The notes under the pieces are model-generated. The model had not been told where the DNA came from, did not search any database, and worked only from the letters and a program-made list of their open reading frames with translations. A program made the position numbers and the translations under genes. Positions 26,900-35,730 of a stretch of DNA of 64,000 bases are shown here, piece by piece. Location: NCBI RefSeq assembly GCF_002246015.1, contig NZ_NOLJ01000012.1, positions 121,524 to 185,523 on the forward strand, given 5' to 3'. This DNA comes from Nostoc sp. 'Peltigera membranacea cyanobiont' 210A. GTDB lineage: Bacteria > Cyanobacteriota > Cyanobacteriia > Cyanobacteriales > Nostocaceae. Every line of letters starts with the position of its first letter. The stretch's first letter is position 1.

Positions 26900-27527
26900 T
26901 TGGCTTATAGCGATTTTACATTAAGTAAATTTGAAAAAGTCGTTCAGCATCCGCATTGATGAAGAAACTGATTTATGTGCTGACATAGCACCTTTACAGG
27001 CAAGTGATAAACTCAAAAATTCTTTAGAAGAAACTACAGAACTGGCTTTAGCAATTAATACTGAAAAAGCTCGATCAGAAATGATTATCACTCCGATATT
27101 GTTGGAGGTAAGACGCAGAGCTAATTATCCAATTAGTTTGTTTTCGGGAACAGATTTTAATGTAGATGCAGAAAAAGGTCTGAATGGATACTGTGACTTT
27201 ATCATCAGTCGTTCTAAAGAGCAGCTAACAATTAATGTGCCAGTGGTGGTGATTATTGAAGCCAAAAATGAAAATATTAAAGGTGGATTAGGTCAATGTG
27301 CAGCTGCAATGTTGGCAGCACAATTGTTTAATCAACAAGAAGGAAATGAAATTAGTAAAATTTATGGTGCGGTAACAACAGGCGACATTTGGAAGTTTTT
27401 GAAGTTAAAAGAAAACGATATATTTATTGATTTGAGTAATTATTACATCAAAGAGATAGATAAGATTTTAGGAATTTTATCTCAAAATGTTCAGGGAGAC
27501 ATTCCAGGATGGAGTTCGACTAATTAA
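26900..27527 (+). pseudogene. PD-(D/E)XK nuclease-like protein with a frameshift near its N-terminus
   Basis: The main frame (from about 26931) encodes a protein of a cyanobacterial family with a nuclease-like core: NGYCDFIIS supplies an Asp and VVVIIEAKNENIKGG the ExK. Its only start in that frame is a TTG. In the preceding frame, from a TTG or GTG near 26891-26900, the sequence encodes AYSDFTLSKFEK, which looks like the natural N-terminus of the same protein. Removing one T from the TTT at 26929-26931 joins the frames (SKLKKSFSIRID). So the gene carries a +1 frameshift or a sequence error; translation from the internal TTG remains possible. Confidence 0.65.
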
Positions 27528-27580
27528 ACTATATTGGGTTATGCTCATTTGTCTTACCTATCTACATTTGACTGTTGACT

Positions 27581-28120
27581 ATGGTCTGGAACAATCTTTT
27601 ACAGCCTGACTTGATTTTAGAGGGTTCAGTGTTGAACCTAACACCAGATATTATCCAAAAATACGGGCTTAAAGGGCTGGTATTGGATGTAGATGAAACT
27701 TTAGTACCCTTTACAGTCGGGATAGCTTCCCCAGAACTACGAGAGTGGGTAGAGCAAATCCGTACCTGTACTGCACTGTGCTTGGTGAGTAACAACCTCA
27801 GTGAAGCACGAATTGGTGGAATTGCGCGATCGCTCAACTTACCTTACTACTTAGGTGCAGCCAAGCCTTCCCGACGCAAAATTAGAGCAGCACTGAGGGG
27901 AATGGATCTACCAGTGCATCAAGTGGGAATGGTAGGCGATCGCTTGTTTACCGATGTTTTAGCAGGTAATCGTCTGGGAATGTTTACCATTTTAGTTGAA
28001 CCAATAGTCCATGCAGACGCAGCCCTCCGTTCTCATCCCATCCGCAACTTTGAAGTTTGGATATCTGAAATTTTGGGAGCCTCTATTACCCCCAAGAAAA
28101 CCAAGATTCACAAAAGTTGA
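27581..28120 (+). CDS. YqeG-family HAD phosphatase, 179 aa
   Basis: HAD superfamily IIIA phosphatase. Motif I is DVDETLV (two Asp), motif II LVSNN, motif III includes the Lys in AAKPSRRKI, and motif IV is GDRLFTDVLAGN. Length and order fit YqeG. The ATG at 27581 is used; a TTG two codons earlier is also open. Members of this family have been tied to phosphatidylglycerophosphate dephosphorylation in plants and algae, so a role in phosphatidylglycerol synthesis for thylakoids is possible. Confidence 0.88.
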   Translation: MVWNNLLQPDLILEGSVLNLTPDIIQKYGLKGLVLDVDETLVPFTVGIASPELREWVEQIRTCTALCLVSNNLSEARIGGIARSLNLPYYLGAAKPSRRKIRAALRGMDLPVHQVGMVGDRLFTDVLAGNRLGMFTILVEPIVHADAALRSHPIRNFEVWISEILGASITPKKTKIHKS

Positions 28121-28254
28121 GAAATCGTCAGGAAAGTAAATCTAAAGAAATGGTTAAGGAATCTTACTGGAACCAAAAAATCGGGGATCATAAGTATTAA
28201 TAACATGGGATCAGCCAAAAAAGATCCTAACTCATACTAAGTAAATATACTTCC

Positions 28255-28295
28255 GTAAAGCGTCAACCTTCACTATAGAGGGATTGGCGCTTTAC
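28255..28295 (+). terminator. hairpin terminator after the YqeG gene
   Basis: GTAAAGCG.CAACC at 28255 pairs with GGATTGGCGCTTTAC ending at 28295, followed by AATTTCTTT. A plausible factor-independent terminator. Confidence 0.55.
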
Positions 28296-28306
28296 AATTT
28301 CTTTAG

Positions 28307-28365
28307 TCATTTGTCCTTTGTCATTTGTCCGTTGTCATTCGTCAGTTACTAATGACTAATGATTA
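28307..28365. repeat. heptameric short tandem repeats (CATTTGT variants)
   Basis: Imperfect 7-base repeats around TTTGTCATTTGTC, ending in AATGACTAATGA. STRR class, directly left of the MITE-like element. Confidence 0.65.
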
Positions 28366-28366
28366 A

Positions 28367-28490
28367 TAGACCTCTTGCAAAAGTCTCCTAACACCCCACC
28401 CCCAGCCCCTCCCCGCAGGCGGGGAGGGGAGACTTTGACGTAAGTAAAAGGCGGGGTGGGGTTCTTTTTTTGATTTATGCAAGAAGTCTA
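28367..28490. repeat. 124-bp MITE-like element abutting the proB start codon
   Basis: TAGACCTCTTGCA (28367-28379) and TGCAAGAAGTCTA (28478-28490) are inverted ends with one mismatch in 13. The interior is rich in runs of C and G that pair with each other (CCCCGCAGGCGGGG). The right end touches the ATG of proB. Confidence 0.6.
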
Positions 28491-29600
28491 ATGACTAAAA
28501 CAATTGTTGTCAAAATCGGTACTTCCAGCCTAACTCAACCTGAAACGGGACAATTAGCACTTTCTACCATCGCTACTTTGGCGGAAACACTCTGCAATTT
28601 AAGACGCCAAGGACATCGGGTGATTTTGGTTTCCTCTGGCGCTGTAGGAGTAGGTTGTGCGCGTTTGGGCTTAACTGAAAGGCCCAAGGCGATCGCACTG
28701 AAACAGGCTGTAGCAGCAGTTGGACAAGGCAGGTTAATTCGGATATATGATGATTTATTTACTACTCTGCAACAGGCAATCGCCCAAGTATTACTGACTC
28801 GTAGCGACTTGGTACAGCGCAGCCGCTATCTCAACGTATACAACACTTTTCAGGAATTACTGAGACTGGGAGTGATCCCCATAATAAATGAAAATGATAC
28901 CGTAGCAATAGACGAACTAAAATTTGGCGACAATGACACCCTTTCGGCATTGGTTGCCAGTTTAGTAGAAGCAGATTGGCTATTTTTGCTCACTGATGTT
29001 GATCGGCTGTACTCAGCTGATCCGCGTTCCGTACCAGATGCCCGACCGATCGCTTTAGTTAGTAGCATTAAAGAATTAGCTCAATTACAGATCCAAACAA
29101 GTTCCCTAGGTTCCCAGTGGGGTACTGGTGGGATGGCGACAAAAATTTCGGCTGCGAGGATTGCCATTACGGCGGGAGTACGTACCGTAATTACTCAAGG
29201 GCGATTTCCCCGGAATATCGAAAAAATTATCCAAGGCGAACTGATTGGGACGCATTTTGAACCGCAACCAGAACCAACTTCGGCGCGTAAACGTTGGATA
29301 GCTTACGGACTTGTACCTGCGGGGAAATTGTATTTAGATGAAGGTGCGATCGCGGCAATTTCTCTAGCAGGAAAATCCTTATTAGCAGCTGGAATTAAAG
29401 TAGTAGAAGGAGAGTTTGACACACAGGATGCCGTGCAATTGTGTGACACCAACGGTAACGAAATTGCCAGAGGACTTGTAAATTACAACAGCAATGAACT
29501 GCAAAAGATTCGCGGCTGTCATTCACGACAAATTTCCACAATTTTAGGTTATGCCGGTGCAGAAACCGTTATTCATCGGGATAATTTGGTTTTGACTTAA
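28491..29600 (+). CDS. proB: glutamate 5-kinase, 369 aa
   Basis: First enzyme of proline synthesis from glutamate, cytoplasmic. The amino-acid-kinase domain has VVKIGTSSL near the N-terminus, VSSGAVGVG, NENDTVA and FGDNDTLSALVA; a C-terminal PUA domain covers about 275-365. I start at the ATG at 28491 (MTKTIVVKIG); the frame extends 21 bases up into a repeat element. The ribosome binding site region (AAGAAG) is itself the end of that element. Full length. Confidence 0.95.
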   Translation: MTKTIVVKIGTSSLTQPETGQLALSTIATLAETLCNLRRQGHRVILVSSGAVGVGCARLGLTERPKAIALKQAVAAVGQGRLIRIYDDLFTTLQQAIAQVLLTRSDLVQRSRYLNVYNTFQELLRLGVIPIINENDTVAIDELKFGDNDTLSALVASLVEADWLFLLTDVDRLYSADPRSVPDARPIALVSSIKELAQLQIQTSSLGSQWGTGGMATKISAARIAITAGVRTVITQGRFPRNIEKIIQGELIGTHFEPQPEPTSARKRWIAYGLVPAGKLYLDEGAIAAISLAGKSLLAAGIKVVEGEFDTQDAVQLCDTNGNEIARGLVNYNSNELQKIRGCHSRQISTILGYAGAETVIHRDNLVLT

Positions 29601-29650
29601 AATGGAAATGAGATAAATTTTGTGACTACTAACTGAGAGAGTAAAAATTT

Positions 29651-30238
29651 ATGACTCAAACGTTAGAAAATGCTGTTAACTTACCTGAAGAACAACGCTT
29701 CTTTCGACATGGGTTAAGTTGGGAACAGTTTAAAGCGATTCAAGCTAGCTTTGAAAATGTACCAGGAGTGCGCTTATTTTATTGTGATGGAGTCTTAGAA
29801 ATAGTGACTATTGGTAAGCCTCATGAGGCGATTAAGTGTTTAATTGCTGCACTGCTGATTACTTATTTTGAAGTCAAGGGTATTGAATTTTTCCCCAGTG
29901 GGAGTTTTAGCCAGATTGTTCCCAAGATATTAGAATATCAAGCTGACTTATCTTATTGCTTTGTAACCGACAAATCTATACCAGACCTCTGTATTGAAGT
30001 AGTCATTACTAGCGGTAGTCCCATAAAGTTACAGAAGTACAAATTAATGGGAGTCCCGGAAGTTTGGTTTTGGGAAGATGGCACAATTGAAGTCTACTGC
30101 TTACGAGAACAAGAATATGAGAAAGTTGTTAAAAGTGAGCTATTAGCAGAATTAGATTTATCCCTGCTCAATCGTTGTGTTTTGTTATCGTCTCCCTTGG
30201 AAGCGATTAGGGAGTTTCGCCAAGATATTCAACAGTAA
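29651..30238 (+). CDS. Uma2-family putative endonuclease (DUF820), 195 aa
   Basis: PD-(D/E)XK-fold protein of a family massively expanded in cyanobacteria. The core is QADLSYCF (Asp), PDLCIEVV (Glu) and KYKLMGVPEVWFWE, the usual Uma2 pattern. It follows proB by 50 bases on the same strand. Its biological substrate is unknown. Confidence 0.85.
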   Translation: MTQTLENAVNLPEEQRFFRHGLSWEQFKAIQASFENVPGVRLFYCDGVLEIVTIGKPHEAIKCLIAALLITYFEVKGIEFFPSGSFSQIVPKILEYQADLSYCFVTDKSIPDLCIEVVITSGSPIKLQKYKLMGVPEVWFWEDGTIEVYCLREQEYEKVVKSELLAELDLSLLNRCVLLSSPLEAIREFRQDIQQ

Positions 30239-30403
30239 TAATGAAACGATTAGTGATTTTTAAATTTCGTCACATTCTTAACCAGTTTTTCACAAGTGAG
30301 CTTGTTTCGTGAAGACTCCATAAACTATTCTTACCGTGCGGTAGTATAAGTATGTTTATAATTTAACTTTGCTAATCAATACACATCCGCATCTGCCAAC
30401 TAT

Positions 30404-30838
30404 ATGGATCTGAGTAATATACCGAAACCTATTTGGTACGCCCTGACTGGATTTCTCTTGTTGACTATCGGCTATGGGGCTGCAACTCACGTTCCAGGGC
30501 TGAATACCTCAGATAAAGAAAGCGCTGAAAATAAGCCTTCTACAGTACTAAACTCAAGTAGTCTAAAAGTTAGCGTTTTTGATGAAGCGACTCAAGTTCC
30601 TATAGTTGGTGCAAAAGTAATAATGGAATCTGAAGGTGGGTCTGATACAGATACAACTGATAATTTAGGCGCTTTCAGAGTTCAAATACCAACTACAGAC
30701 TACGTTAAAGTTCGCATATATAAAAATTATTGTGAGCCTTATAAGCAAGACTTAAATTTGAAAAGTAACCCAGATAGACCTAAACCTATTTTCTTGAAAT
30801 GCACAGTACCTCAAAAGAAATCTACGTCTCCGAGTTAA
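30404..30838 (+). CDS. membrane-anchored protein with carboxypeptidase-regulatory-like domain, 144 aa
   Basis: A single N-terminal hydrophobic helix (about 10-28) is followed by a short linker and an Ig-like beta domain of the regulatory-like type (LKVSVFDEATQVPIVGAKV ... TDNLGAFRVQIP). Two Cys in the C-terminal part may form a disulfide outside the cytoplasm. Possible operon with 30857-31252. Function unknown. Confidence 0.65.
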   Translation: MDLSNIPKPIWYALTGFLLLTIGYGAATHVPGLNTSDKESAENKPSTVLNSSSLKVSVFDEATQVPIVGAKVIMESEGGSDTDTTDNLGAFRVQIPTTDYVKVRIYKNYCEPYKQDLNLKSNPDRPKPIFLKCTVPQKKSTSPS

Positions 30839-30856
30839 CTTTTTCAGTATCCTTAA

Positions 30857-31252
30857 ATGTTATCATTGCGCCAGCATTTTCAGCGTATTAAAGAAATAGT
30901 TGACTGGAGTTGGACACTAGCCATATTGTGTATGGTCGGTTATATAACTCTGGGACAACTAGCTCAATTATACTGGGCTATGGTAGTGTTTGGAGGATTA
31001 GCAGGTAGTTTTGGTTTATTTTATGATTTTTCATGTGAGAAACTAGGGGATTTAAATGCTATTGAGGATACATACAAACTTCAAAAGGTAATTGCGACCT
31101 CAGCTTTGGCTCAAGATTTACTTGGGAAATTCGTTCACAGAAACTCTGAAATTACAAATCAGCTTCCTGCGTTTGATTATGTACTTGTCAAGCCTCATCT
31201 GAGAAACGGTCATTGGGTGACGGAACATTACAGGCGGAAACCAAAAAGGTAA
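30857..31252 (+). CDS. membrane hypothetical protein, 131 aa
   Basis: Two hydrophobic helices (about 17-37 and 38-56) and a soluble basic C-terminus. It starts 18 bases after the stop of the Ig-like gene, so the two are probably co-transcribed. No recognised domain. Confidence 0.6.
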   Translation: MLSLRQHFQRIKEIVDWSWTLAILCMVGYITLGQLAQLYWAMVVFGGLAGSFGLFYDFSCEKLGDLNAIEDTYKLQKVIATSALAQDLLGKFVHRNSEITNQLPAFDYVLVKPHLRNGHWVTEHYRRKPKR

Positions 31253-31378
31253 TCCATTGCTTCATATTGCTTACTATATGTATTACCGATAAGAGTTCGC
31301 CTCGCCTAATAGCTTTTAGTTAAAGAATCTAATAAGTAACCCAAAAAAGCTACAGAAAAGCGATGGCCTTTTTACCTT

Positions 31379-31555
31379 TCAAGCCATCCTCATTTCTGCT
31401 AAAGCCACAGCCCCCCACAAAGGCGCATCATCGCCCAACCTTGCCGATACAATTTCAAAATCCACTTCCGGCAAAGCCCTCTCCCGCGCCACCTGACGCA
31501 CCACCCGCCAAAAATCTTCCTCCGCTTTTGTCACACCGCCTCCCAACACAAAGCG
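31379..31555 (-). pseudogene. truncated ROK-family kinase: C-terminal 58 codons only
   Basis: The minus strand encodes RFVLGGGVTKAEEDFWRVVR, then a continuation through GDDAPLWGAVAL to a stop. It aligns without gaps to the last part of the complete ROK kinase gene at 33625-34599, at roughly 80% identity by eye in DNA and protein. Homology stops abruptly at 31555. It has no start codon of its own. A paralogous copy was truncated here, and the beta-helix gene now lies between it and the intact copy. Confidence 0.85.
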
Positions 31556-31660
31556 CAAGCAGTATTGAGTCAGGATCTTAATTCGGACACTTTATCCTTA
31601 AAGGCTTTGGTATAGCCAAACTCCGATCCCAAAATTTGGATTTTATTAAATCAACGTTCC

Positions 31661-33343
31661 TTACCACTCCCATCGACCGATATCAGGTGCCGAACCGGAG
31701 TAAGGAAGTCCGACATCAGTTCCTCTATCCACCACAAGACTGCGTGACGAAGCCGGCTTGTAGTAAGAGTTCCAACGATCGCCCGTGCCTGTAAATCTTG
31801 GATCTCCCTGGATGTTTGTCGCATTAACCGCGAATTGGATCTGCCAAGTTGGCTTTGCTGGGTTCGTATTTCTGCGGAGATTATTAGTGAAAGCAATGTT
31901 CTTACCTCCTTGCACATCGTCTCCTTGAGAGTTCAAGAACACATTATTTTTGATCGATATCCTGTCTGCGGAGTTGATTTGTAGGCTATTCCCTAATCTA
32001 TCGAACACGTTGTTGTGAATCTTGATGTTGGAAGCTGGATCGGGAATGAAGACGGCAGCACTGTTCCCGAAACCAAATTGAACTTTACGAGCAACATTTG
32101 CGAAAATATTATTGTGGATGTTGATATCGTGATTTTCTATAGTTCCGCCCCATGCTTTCCCTCCCCAAATCGCAATACCGAAGCCTTTATCCTGAAAATA
32201 GGAGTTGGATATCTCGACTCCGCTCAAAGCAACTTCGATTGACTCCTTAACACTCTGTCCGTCAATATCTTTTATTCGTAAGTTTCGTATCTTGAGATTG
32301 CTTGGGTGTGTAGCTGTCGGCTGGTATTCATTCATTATTGAATGATTGACCATCGATAACCACGTATTACAGTTAACATTGTAGATTTCGTTTCCATAAC
32401 TCAAATTCCAAAGTTCAATGGAAGCATCCTCGCTCCACTGGGAATCAACTTCTGGAACCTGGATGTCGCAATCGTGAATCTTCACGTTACGTATATGACC
32501 TACATGCATGAACTTTATGCCGTATCCTTTATTTTCTCGGATAGTAATGTTGTAGATGTCAGCGCCATCTAGCCCTCCAAGTCTCAAGTTCCCGGTAGAT
32601 GCTCCCGATACTCCATCCGCTGCGGAGTTGATAAACGTGCAATCATGTATCGTTGTGTTCTTCATCCACTTTCCCTCTGGAAGCGGGACGTACCACCACA
32701 TGTTGCCACGGGTAAAAACTGCACCGCTGTGCTGGAAGTTTTTGAACGTGACATTATGCGTAGTCACGTTGTTACGATTTTCTACCCAGATGCCGGCTTT
32801 GATGGTTTTGCCGTTCCCATCTATGGTGAAGCCGCCTAACGTCTGATTACCGTCTGTCGCTTCAATCATCTCGGAAGGAGAGCCGTACCGAGGGTTCGAG
32901 CCGGAGTAGCTAGGCGAGACAAGCTGAATAATACTTCCATGATGCCAAAGACTCCAGTCACTGCTGCCAGTATTTACTCCTGGAGCAGGAATAGCACCAT
33001 TGCTAGTGATAGTCACGCTTGATTCACCTGCTCCCTCGATATTTACTCCCGGTGGAAGTACCGTCGCTTCCGTTTCCCTGTAGACGCCTGGGTTCAAATA
33101 AATCGTGTAGTTTTGATTCGGTTGAACTTGTTTTGCTGCATACGCCAACGTCCTCAATGGTTTGCCTAGCGATCCATCGCCTCCGGTATCGCTTCCCGTG
33201 GGAGATACGTAGACGTACAAGCTCCTGGTAGATTCGGCAGCCACAATTTTCTGCGTAGTTACTAAATGGGTTGTGACTACAGCTACTAAAACAATAGTAG
33301 CTAAAGCTGTGTAGGAAAGAAGGGAGCGTAGAGTCTTTATCAT
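31661..33343 (-). CDS. secreted right-handed parallel beta-helix protein, 560 aa
   Basis: An N-terminal signal or anchor segment (about 10-35, ending near VAAE) precedes a DUF1565-like start (YVSPTGSDTGGDGSLGKPLRTLAYAA) and a long beta-helix with repeated N-H-N-x-F motifs (IHNNIFANV, IKNNVFLN). The fold is shared by pectate lyases and other polysaccharide-acting proteins; no catalytic residues can be assigned by eye. I see no complete GCGATCGC octamer in it, unlike most neighbours, and it lies between a truncated and an intact ROK kinase gene, so acquisition by transfer is possible. No clear ribosome binding site. Confidence 0.8.
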   Translation of the reverse strand: MIKTLRSLLSYTALATIVLVAVVTTHLVTTQKIVAAESTRSLYVYVSPTGSDTGGDGSLGKPLRTLAYAAKQVQPNQNYTIYLNPGVYRETEATVLPPGVNIEGAGESSVTITSNGAIPAPGVNTGSSDWSLWHHGSIIQLVSPSYSGSNPRYGSPSEMIEATDGNQTLGGFTIDGNGKTIKAGIWVENRNNVTTHNVTFKNFQHSGAVFTRGNMWWYVPLPEGKWMKNTTIHDCTFINSAADGVSGASTGNLRLGGLDGADIYNITIRENKGYGIKFMHVGHIRNVKIHDCDIQVPEVDSQWSEDASIELWNLSYGNEIYNVNCNTWLSMVNHSIMNEYQPTATHPSNLKIRNLRIKDIDGQSVKESIEVALSGVEISNSYFQDKGFGIAIWGGKAWGGTIENHDINIHNNIFANVARKVQFGFGNSAAVFIPDPASNIKIHNNVFDRLGNSLQINSADRISIKNNVFLNSQGDDVQGGKNIAFTNNLRRNTNPAKPTWQIQFAVNATNIQGDPRFTGTGDRWNSYYKPASSRSLVVDRGTDVGLPYSGSAPDIGRWEW

Positions 33344-33624
33344 TACTCAAAGGAGGGGAGGGAAAGGCGATAGATGGACGGAAGGGAGCGTAGAAATGAG
33401 AATAGAATGTTTTCTACCGTAAGAAATACTACGGCGGCGAAATCTTCCTCGTCTCTGGAAGCAGGGAAAAGGGCTACTTGAAAATTTTTGTCTAGTACCT
33501 ATTGATAGATAAGCTTTAAAAAACTTACCATTCCATCTTTCACCTGAGTATTAAGATTTATTCGCCTAAATTTACATCCTCTACCCAGTTCTGTTTGCAC
33601 TTATGCATTCCACACGTCACTCAT
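33344..33624. other. intergenic region between ROK kinase and beta-helix genes
   Basis: About 280 bases with no gene; presumably carries the beta-helix promoter on the minus strand. No motif recognised. Confidence 0.35.
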
Positions 33625-34599
33625 TTACAAATTCGGGATTGTCATAGAAGCGATCGCCACTCCGCCCCATAAAGGCGCATCATCCCCCAGAACCGCCGGC
33701 ACAATTTCAAAATCAACTTCTGGCAAAGCCGTCTCCCGCGCCACCTGACGCACCAACCGCCAAAAATCCTCCCCCGCCTTCGTCACCCCGCCTCCCAACA
33801 CAAAGCGCTGCGGATTCATCAAATTCGCCACATTGCCAATACCCACACCTAGCGCCCAAGCAGCCTTGTGTAAAACTTCCTTCGCCAAATCATCACCAGC
33901 TGACGCCGCCTCACTTACCAACTGTCCCGTCAGCAACGTTAAATTATTCCCCACCAAACCTCTCAAAATCTCTCCATCTCTGAGTCCTCCGCGCCTCTGC
34001 GGTTCGTTCTCCAAAATTTCCCTAGCATTTTGCGCCATATAAGGCCCCGAAGCCAAACGTTCCACACATCCCCGCTTCCCACACAAACAAACTGGCCCAG
34101 CCGGATCTACAACGATATGTCCAATTTCGCCAGCCATCCCACCAGCACCCCGCCAAGGCTGGCCGTTGAGTATCCAACCACCACCCACGCCAGTACTGAC
34201 AGTAATATAAAACAGGCTATCGTATCCCTGTCCCGCACCAAAGCGATGTTCTCCCAAAGCAGCAATATTCGCGTCATTATCTACATCAACAGGAACGCCA
34301 AACTCCTCTTCCAACAAAGCTTTGAGAGGAATATTTTCCCATCCAGCCACATGATGAGATAGTCGCACCGTTCCCGTGGAAGCGTCAACTGGGCCGCCAA
34401 AGCTAATACCGATCGCAGCAGGTTTTGTGTCTTGCAACAGAGAGTAAATGAGCGATCGCATTATTTCCAAGTCAGTGCTAGCATCTGCACCTACTGGCGA
34501 GAGACAACGTTCATAACGCAACCACTTTCTCGAACCGATATTGACTGTTGCTGCTGCCAGCTTTGTTCCACCAAAATCGAGAGCTAAAATTAATGTCAT
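33625..34599 (-). CDS. ROK-family sugar kinase (glucokinase-like), 324 aa
   Basis: Cytoplasmic ATP-dependent sugar kinase. The phosphate loop is LALDFGGTKLAAA at the N-terminus; VDNDANIAALGEH carries the catalytic Asp; the zinc motif is CLCGKRGCVE with HIVV upstream; and GGGV marks the C-terminal adenosine region. Family length. A truncated paralogue of its last 58 codons lies at 31379-31555. The exact sugar (glucose or N-acetylated sugar) cannot be told. Confidence 0.88.
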   Translation of the reverse strand: MTLILALDFGGTKLAAATVNIGSRKWLRYERCLSPVGADASTDLEIMRSLIYSLLQDTKPAAIGISFGGPVDASTGTVRLSHHVAGWENIPLKALLEEEFGVPVDVDNDANIAALGEHRFGAGQGYDSLFYITVSTGVGGGWILNGQPWRGAGGMAGEIGHIVVDPAGPVCLCGKRGCVERLASGPYMAQNAREILENEPQRRGGLRDGEILRGLVGNNLTLLTGQLVSEAASAGDDLAKEVLHKAAWALGVGIGNVANLMNPQRFVLGGGVTKAGEDFWRLVRQVARETALPEVDFEIVPAVLGDDAPLWGGVAIASMTIPNL

Positions 34600-34709
34600 T
34601 CACTCACCTTTTATTACACCATCACACAACGTAGTTTCTTTCTGAAGAAAGATGTTTGTACTCAAGATACATTTAACACTAGAAAAACTACACTATTATT
34701 TAGCAACTT

Positions 34710-34931
34710 ATGACTACTGAGCAACCCGATCCACTTATCGATTTCTCTCACGCCAAAGAACCTCCTCGCTCTCTTGATATTGATAAAGCTCAAGAGGCAG
34801 ATCCCATTGAACCAGAAGAAGTTAGTGGACAGAGTAAGCAAAATCCCACTCCTGATGATTTGAATCGCGAAGATGAAGACCCCAGAATCGGGGGTAGTCA
34901 AATAATTAGTGGGAATATTTCAGCTGGGTAA
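34710..34931 (+). CDS. small acidic, probably disordered protein, 73 aa
   Basis: A 73-residue product rich in Asp, Glu, Pro and Ser with no hydrophobic core (begins MTTEQPDPLIDF, contains NREDEDPRIGG). Probably intrinsically disordered. It is convergent with the Mut7-C gene, the two stops only 4 bases apart. No family recognised. Confidence 0.5.
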   Translation: MTTEQPDPLIDFSHAKEPPRSLDIDKAQEADPIEPEEVSGQSKQNPTPDDLNREDEDPRIGGSQIISGNISAG

Positions 34932-34935
34932 ATAG

Positions 34936-35688
34936 TTATTCACCTTTTTGTGAGTTGAGTACTCCATCAATAAACTGTTGCAATCGTTCATAATGTGAAC
35001 CTTTCCAATAAATGCGATCGCAGTCTTGACAACGTTGGAATTGATCGATCTGCGATTGCACCTTTTCTGGCACTTGTTCAATAATGGATTGCTTATCCAC
35101 AGATTCTAATAATCCATTGCAACGCAAACACCGTTTAAATGGTGAGATTAATTCAAACAAGTCGAAGCGTTGTAGTACTTCTAGGATTTGTTGTTGAGGG
35201 TTAGTGTTTCTAACATAATACCCATAGGCTACCAAACTACGCATCAATAGACCTTTATCACGAGTCAAGAGAATCCGCGCTTGACTAGATGATATTTGGG
35301 CTAATTTATCGTCCTCGTAGTCATTGCGGTATAAAGTATCAAAACCTAAAAGTCGTAAAGATGTCGCAAGCTTCCCCAAATGAATATCTAAAACAAAACG
35401 GATAATACTGAGCGGTTTTGGCAGAACAGAAACGCTTGGTATAATAACATTCCTAGCTGAAATTGGATAAACATTGATAGTGTCTCCATCGGAAACTATG
35501 TAAGAAAAATTTACATATTCACCATTAACGTTTATAGAATCCACCTCTGGATGAGGGACACCCAAAGATTCAATCATGTCCTTAATTGAGGCTTTTTCCC
35601 CAAACACATGAGAGATTCTCACCTGTTTGTGATGCCGTGGTAAAAAATGATTCAATTCTGCATGAAAGTAGAAATATGCGATCGCCAT
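34936..35688 (-). CDS. Mut7-C RNase domain protein with ubiquitin-like N-terminus, 250 aa
   Basis: The N-terminal 85 residues resemble the ubiquitin-like domain found before Mut7-C (FYFHAELNHFLP, then DGDTINVYP). From about 95 the Mut7-C PIN-type RNase domain follows: LDIHLGKLATSLRLLGFDT, RNDYEDDKL, ILLTRDKGLL, and a zinc ribbon with CLRCNG and CQDC. The start at 35688 fits the domain; the frame is open to an ATG at 35730. Likely an RNA-degrading protein; targets unknown. Confidence 0.85.
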   Translation of the reverse strand: MAIAYFYFHAELNHFLPRHHKQVRISHVFGEKASIKDMIESLGVPHPEVDSINVNGEYVNFSYIVSDGDTINVYPISARNVIIPSVSVLPKPLSIIRFVLDIHLGKLATSLRLLGFDTLYRNDYEDDKLAQISSSQARILLTRDKGLLMRSLVAYGYYVRNTNPQQQILEVLQRFDLFELISPFKRCLRCNGLLESVDKQSIIEQVPEKVQSQIDQFQRCQDCDRIYWKGSHYERLQQFIDGVLNSQKGE

Positions 35689-35730
35689 AGCTACAGATAT
35701 TTGGACTAGTAAGTGCGCCTTTACTAGCAA

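Noticed and set aside
31363..31581. Pro-rich 72-codon plus-strand frame
   Set aside because: It is the antisense of the truncated ROK kinase fragment.
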